Below, one piece after another: positions 61,499 to 64,000 of a DNA stretch of 64,000 nucleotides. How positions within the stretch are numbered: the first letter of the stretch is position 1; every line of letters begins with the position of its first letter. The stretch spans positions 310,001 through 374,000 of the forward strand of contig NZ_QLMA01000006.1 of assembly GCF_003259435.1 (NCBI RefSeq). The letters run 5' to 3'. The position numbers were made by a program, and so were the translations under genes. The DNA is from Chitinophaga dinghuensis (GTDB lineage Bacteria > Bacteroidota > Bacteroidia > Chitinophagales > Chitinophagaceae). A model generated the notes under the pieces. It did no database searches. It was not told where the DNA came from and saw nothing but the letters and a program-made list of their open reading frames with translations.

Positions 61499-62008
61499 AT
61501 GAAAACATTAGTAATGAGTTGTTGTATGCTACTGGTCTGTGGACTGGTGTCTGCCCAAGACAAAAGCATACGTGAATTCTGCAATAATTTCCAGGGAAAA
61601 GCAGAAGAAACCTCGATAGAAGTTGGTTCCGCTATGATGAAATTAGGCGGCCTGATAGTGAGGTTTGCTGATAAAGGCGATGAGGATATCAGAATGACCG
61701 CCAGGGTAATGAAGCATGTCCGGAAATTAAAGATATATCATTATGAAAAACTGGACAGCATTGCTTTACAGCGGAATGATCTGAGCGCGTTGAAGCGTAA
61801 TCTGATGGATAAAGATCGTTTTGATATGCTGATGGAAATGCGGGAAAATAATAACCAGATTCAACTGCTGAACAGAGGCAAGAGTGATGAACTGGGAGAT
61901 TTAGTGATGTTAGTGCAGGGGGATAGGGAGATAACCGTCATCAGTCTGCATACCACCCTCAAAATGGATGATGTAAATAACCTGGTGAAACAGTTTGCCA
62001 GTAGATAA
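61499..62008 (+). CDS. DUF4252 protein, second of a pair
   Basis: 169 residues with a signal peptide (MLLVCGLVSAQ). Conserved end region DELGDLVMLVQGDREITVIS and ISLHTTLKMDDVNNLVKQFA cut to family features. It is a diverged paralogue of the preceding gene; both probably respond to the same sigma factor. The stop is 15 nt from the convergent DUF721 gene. Confidence 0.88.
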   Translation: MKTLVMSCCMLLVCGLVSAQDKSIREFCNNFQGKAEETSIEVGSAMMKLGGLIVRFADKGDEDIRMTARVMKHVRKLKIYHYEKLDSIALQRNDLSALKRNLMDKDRFDMLMEMRENNNQIQLLNRGKSDELGDLVMLVQGDREITVISLHTTLKMDDVNNLVKQFASR

Positions 62009-62023
62009 AAGAGTGCTGTGGGA

Positions 62024-62311
62024 TTAACGGATCATTACTTCCTTTACCACGTTTTCGCCCAGCATTTCGTTTACCAGCTTTATAATTTTGTCTTTAGAAT
62101 AAGATAACTCCTGTTTAAGTGGCGCCACACTGGTAGTTATAATGAGCTTACCGTCGATTAATTGAATTCCTGAAGTATATCTTGCAATTGTTTTCCCCAT
62201 TATCTGTTCCCAGTTTTCCTGGATACGAACTTCTGTGAGCCTGGGTTTCATTCGGCTCTTATTTAAAAATTCCCGGAGGGCATCTCCTATACTGGTGGTT
62301 CCGTGACGCAT
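62024..62311 (-). CDS. DUF721 (DciA-like) protein
   Basis: 95 residues. The DUF721 core is VRIQENWEQIMGKTIARYTS and LIITTSVAPLKQELSYSKDK. In many bacteria these proteins lie beside recF or dnaN, and DciA loads the replicative helicase. Here it follows recF on the same strand (20 nt), which fits that context. Confidence 0.9.
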   Translation of the reverse strand: MRHGTTSIGDALREFLNKSRMKPRLTEVRIQENWEQIMGKTIARYTSGIQLIDGKLIITTSVAPLKQELSYSKDKIIKLVNEMLGENVVKEVMIR

Positions 62312-62331
62312 ATCTGCGAAGGTATGAAATT

Positions 62332-63411
62332 TTAAATGTTAATCAGCTGAATCCTTGTACCTGTGGGCGCAAAAGCCTGGATCAGCCGTTCTGCATGGGT
62401 ATCTGTAATAAAAACTTGTCCATAGCTGTCGCTGGCCACTAAAGCAATCAATCGCATTACTCTTTCCTGATCCAGTTTTTCAAACACATCATCCAGTAGT
62501 AATAATGGCGGAAAGGCCTTATGTACTTTCAGTACTTCATACTGTGCCAGTTTGAGGGCAAAGAGAAAGCTTTTGCGCTGGCCCTGGGAGGCGCTGGATT
62601 TCATTGGATAGTCGTTGAGAAGAAATACGAGATCATCCCTATGAATGCCGGTGCTGGTTCGTTGGATCTGCATATCCTTAAACCGCGCTCCATGTAATTG
62701 TTTGGCGAAATCTTCTTCCTGTAAAGTACACTGGTAGCGGATATTTACCACTTCATGGGTGCCGGAAATATAATCGTACAGGCGTTGGACCCTTGGAATG
62801 AACGATTGCAGGAATTCTTTTCTGGCGTTGAACACGGGAGTGCCATGTTGTACCAGTTGCATATCAAAAACGTCCAGGAGGTGATCGGCGCGGTTGCCGC
62901 CGGCTTCCATATTTTTGAGGAGGGTATTACGTTGGAGTAATATTTTTTGGTAGATAATGAGATGTTCGAGATAGTCTGGGTATATCTGGGAGAGGAGGGT
63001 ATCCATCCATTTACGGCGTTCTTCACTACCACCGGTAATGATTTCCGCATCATCCGGGGCGATCATCACAGCTGGGAACTGGCCGATGTGTCGGGAAAAT
63101 TTCTCGTAGCGGTCATCATTTAGGGAGATTTCCTTCTTTCCTTCCTTCAGTATGCAGGTGATTTTTTCATTGCTGCCGTTTTTTTCCAGGAATCCTTCGA
63201 CCCTGAATCCGTTTGTTTGGTATTGGGTATTCTGGCTTTCCAGGGAGGTGAAATAGCTGCGGGTGAAGCAGAGGTAATAGATGGCATCGAGGAGGTTTGT
63301 CTTCCCGGAGCCATTTTTGCCGGTAATTCCGACGATGCGTTCCTCAAACTTGAACTCGCGCATGGAGTAGTTTTTGAACTGAACCAGTGATATTTTATTT
63401 ATATGCAGCAA
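62332..63411 (-). CDS. recF: DNA replication and repair protein RecF
   Basis: 359 residues. Walker A GITGKNGSGKTNLLDAIYYL, signature SASQGQRKSFLFAL, and Walker B PLLLLDDVFEKLD. The N-terminus MLHINKISLVQFKNYSMREF is standard. It loads RecA at gaps with RecO and RecR. A TAATTTTG box (63442-63449) lies upstream. dnaN is not adjacent in the window. Confidence 0.96.
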   Translation of the reverse strand: MLHINKISLVQFKNYSMREFKFEERIVGITGKNGSGKTNLLDAIYYLCFTRSYFTSLESQNTQYQTNGFRVEGFLEKNGSNEKITCILKEGKKEISLNDDRYEKFSRHIGQFPAVMIAPDDAEIITGGSEERRKWMDTLLSQIYPDYLEHLIIYQKILLQRNTLLKNMEAGGNRADHLLDVFDMQLVQHGTPVFNARKEFLQSFIPRVQRLYDYISGTHEVVNIRYQCTLQEEDFAKQLHGARFKDMQIQRTSTGIHRDDLVFLLNDYPMKSSASQGQRKSFLFALKLAQYEVLKVHKAFPPLLLLDDVFEKLDQERVMRLIALVASDSYGQVFITDTHAERLIQAFAPTGTRIQLINI

Positions 63412-63441
63412 TGAAAAAAATTATTCGTATTAATTAATATG

Positions 63442-63449
63442 CAAAATTA
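63442..63449 (-). promoter_or_regulatory. -7-like box TAATTTTG upstream of recF
   Basis: Fits TAnnTTTG on the minus strand, 31 nt before the start at 63411. No TTG box found at either usual spacing. Confidence 0.4.
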
Positions 63450-63566
63450 GGATGATTTATAACTGATAAAAAACCGTGTCCTGTGGAGGTCTGTGGGCTT
63501 TTAGCAGCAAGCTAATGCAAAACTCACTGAATTTGATGAATTTGCATAATTTATCAGGAATTGGAA

Positions 63567-63603
63567 TTGATATTTATATTTTACGATTTTCCTGTTATAT
63601 TTG
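63567..63603 (+). promoter_or_regulatory. Putative pdhA promoter (TTG, 26 nt, TATATTTG)
   Basis: TATATTTG at 63596-63603, 19 nt before the GTG start, with TTG 26 nt upstream. Confidence 0.4.
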
Positions 63604-63621
63604 CGAACAAATTTAGAAAGA

Positions 63622-64000
63622 GTGCAAACTAAAACAGAAGTGAAGACGAAATTCACCAAAGAACAGTATCTGTACTGGTATGAATTGATGCTTTTGCTGC
63701 GTCGTTTTGAAGAAAAGGCGGGCCAATTGTATGGTATGCAGAAGATCCGTGGTTTTTGCCATCTTTACATCGGTCAGGAAGCAATTGCTGCTGGTGCAAT
63801 GACAGCTACAAAGCCGGAAGATAAATTCATTACTGCGTACCGTGATCACGGGTTGGCAATAGCGAAAGGTATTTCAGCGAATGCTTGTATGGCGGAATTA
63901 TATGGTAAGGCGACCGGTTGTTCCAAAGGAAAGGGAGGCAGTATGCACTTTTTCTCTGTGGAGCATAACTTCTTTGGCGGCCACGGTATCGTGGGTGCAC
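63622..64000 (+). CDS. pdhA: Pyruvate dehydrogenase E1 alpha subunit, N-terminal part (runs off the window)
   Basis: 126 residues visible. The start is GTG at 63622 (another in-frame GTG is at 63640). The motif YELMLLLRRFEEKAGQLYGM, then GFCHLYIGQEAIAAGAM and YGKATGCSKGKGGSMHFFS, matches the E1 alpha thiamine-diphosphate family. The E1 complex turns pyruvate into acetyl groups on E2. Later genes of the complex lie outside the window. Confidence 0.93.
   Translation, partial: MQTKTEVKTKFTKEQYLYWYELMLLLRRFEEKAGQLYGMQKIRGFCHLYIGQEAIAAGAMTATKPEDKFITAYRDHGLAIAKGISANACMAELYGKATGCSKGKGGSMHFFSVEHNFFGGHGIVGA

Noticed and set aside
1-64000. tRNA, rRNA, CRISPR, riboswitch or insertion sequence
   Set aside because: I read the intergenic gaps and found no cloverleaf arms with CCA context, no regularly spaced repeats, no known riboswitch core and no transposase frame. 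Subtle non-coding RNAs could be missed.

Overview
The window looks like a chromosomal segment of a Bacteroidetes bacterium, most likely a Chitinophaga-like member of the Chitinophagaceae. The evidence is two SusC/RagA-type TonB receptors with their own ECF sigma factors and FecR-like anti-sigma factors, many families typical of the phylum (DUF4252, DUF2911, DUF3276/PUR-alpha-like, BT_3928-like DoxX, DUF1599), few Shine-Dalgarno sequences, and TAnnTTTG boxes upstream of many genes. I see no rRNA, tRNA, CRISPR array, transposase or prophage. The only integrase-like gene is a housekeeping XerD-type recombinase.

Layout. 1-3040: sigma factor, FecR and the N-terminal part of a SusC receptor, all leftward. 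3205-7703: a CopB-like copper ATPase, then an SPFH-GYF protein with a zinc-ribbon membrane protein. 7752-12149 (leftward): two YeeE/YedE half-transporters, then a stress operon of YceI, ring-cleaving dioxygenase, hydrolase, OsmC, CDGSH iron-sulfur protein and GNAT. 12456-17250: TolC, HlyD and two ABC-2 permeases with no ATPase gene. 17278-28112: DnaQ/GIY-YIG nuclease, purC, an ABC exporter, a PUR-alpha-like protein, an intergenic inverted-repeat element, pgi, a membrane protein, prfB with a programmed frameshift, and pruA. 28229-34952: two paralogous lipoproteins flanking a peroxiredoxin and pyrR-pyrB; the second is followed by an overlapping large lipoprotein of unknown function. 34960-39982 (leftward): a second sigma/FecR/SusC set with no SusD. 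40189-45797: a small repeat protein, a DUF486 protein, and a PIG-L deacetylase followed by two tiny membrane proteins and an SSS-family symporter. 45878-50773: a DUF2911 protein, then a two-component system with a multi-pass membrane protein and a Gly-rich small protein, facing a transthyretin-like protein. 50814-64000: xerD, ndk, a DHH phosphoesterase, FKBP, a DCC protein, cdaA-folP, DUF1599, a DoxX-like protein, a lone DppB-like permease, an ECF sigma/anti-sigma/DUF4252 operon, a DUF721 gene with recF, and the start of a pyruvate dehydrogenase E1 alpha gene.

The least explained loci are the 46.7-50.8 kb two-component cluster, the 28.2-35.0 kb lipoprotein group, and the prfB frameshift site, whose zero-frame stop is TAA instead of the usual TGA. 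The electrophile-stress operon, the copper ATPase and the peroxiredoxin suggest an aerobic organism exposed to quinones, metals and peroxides. The SusC sets and the deacetylase/symporter operon suggest polymer scavenging.
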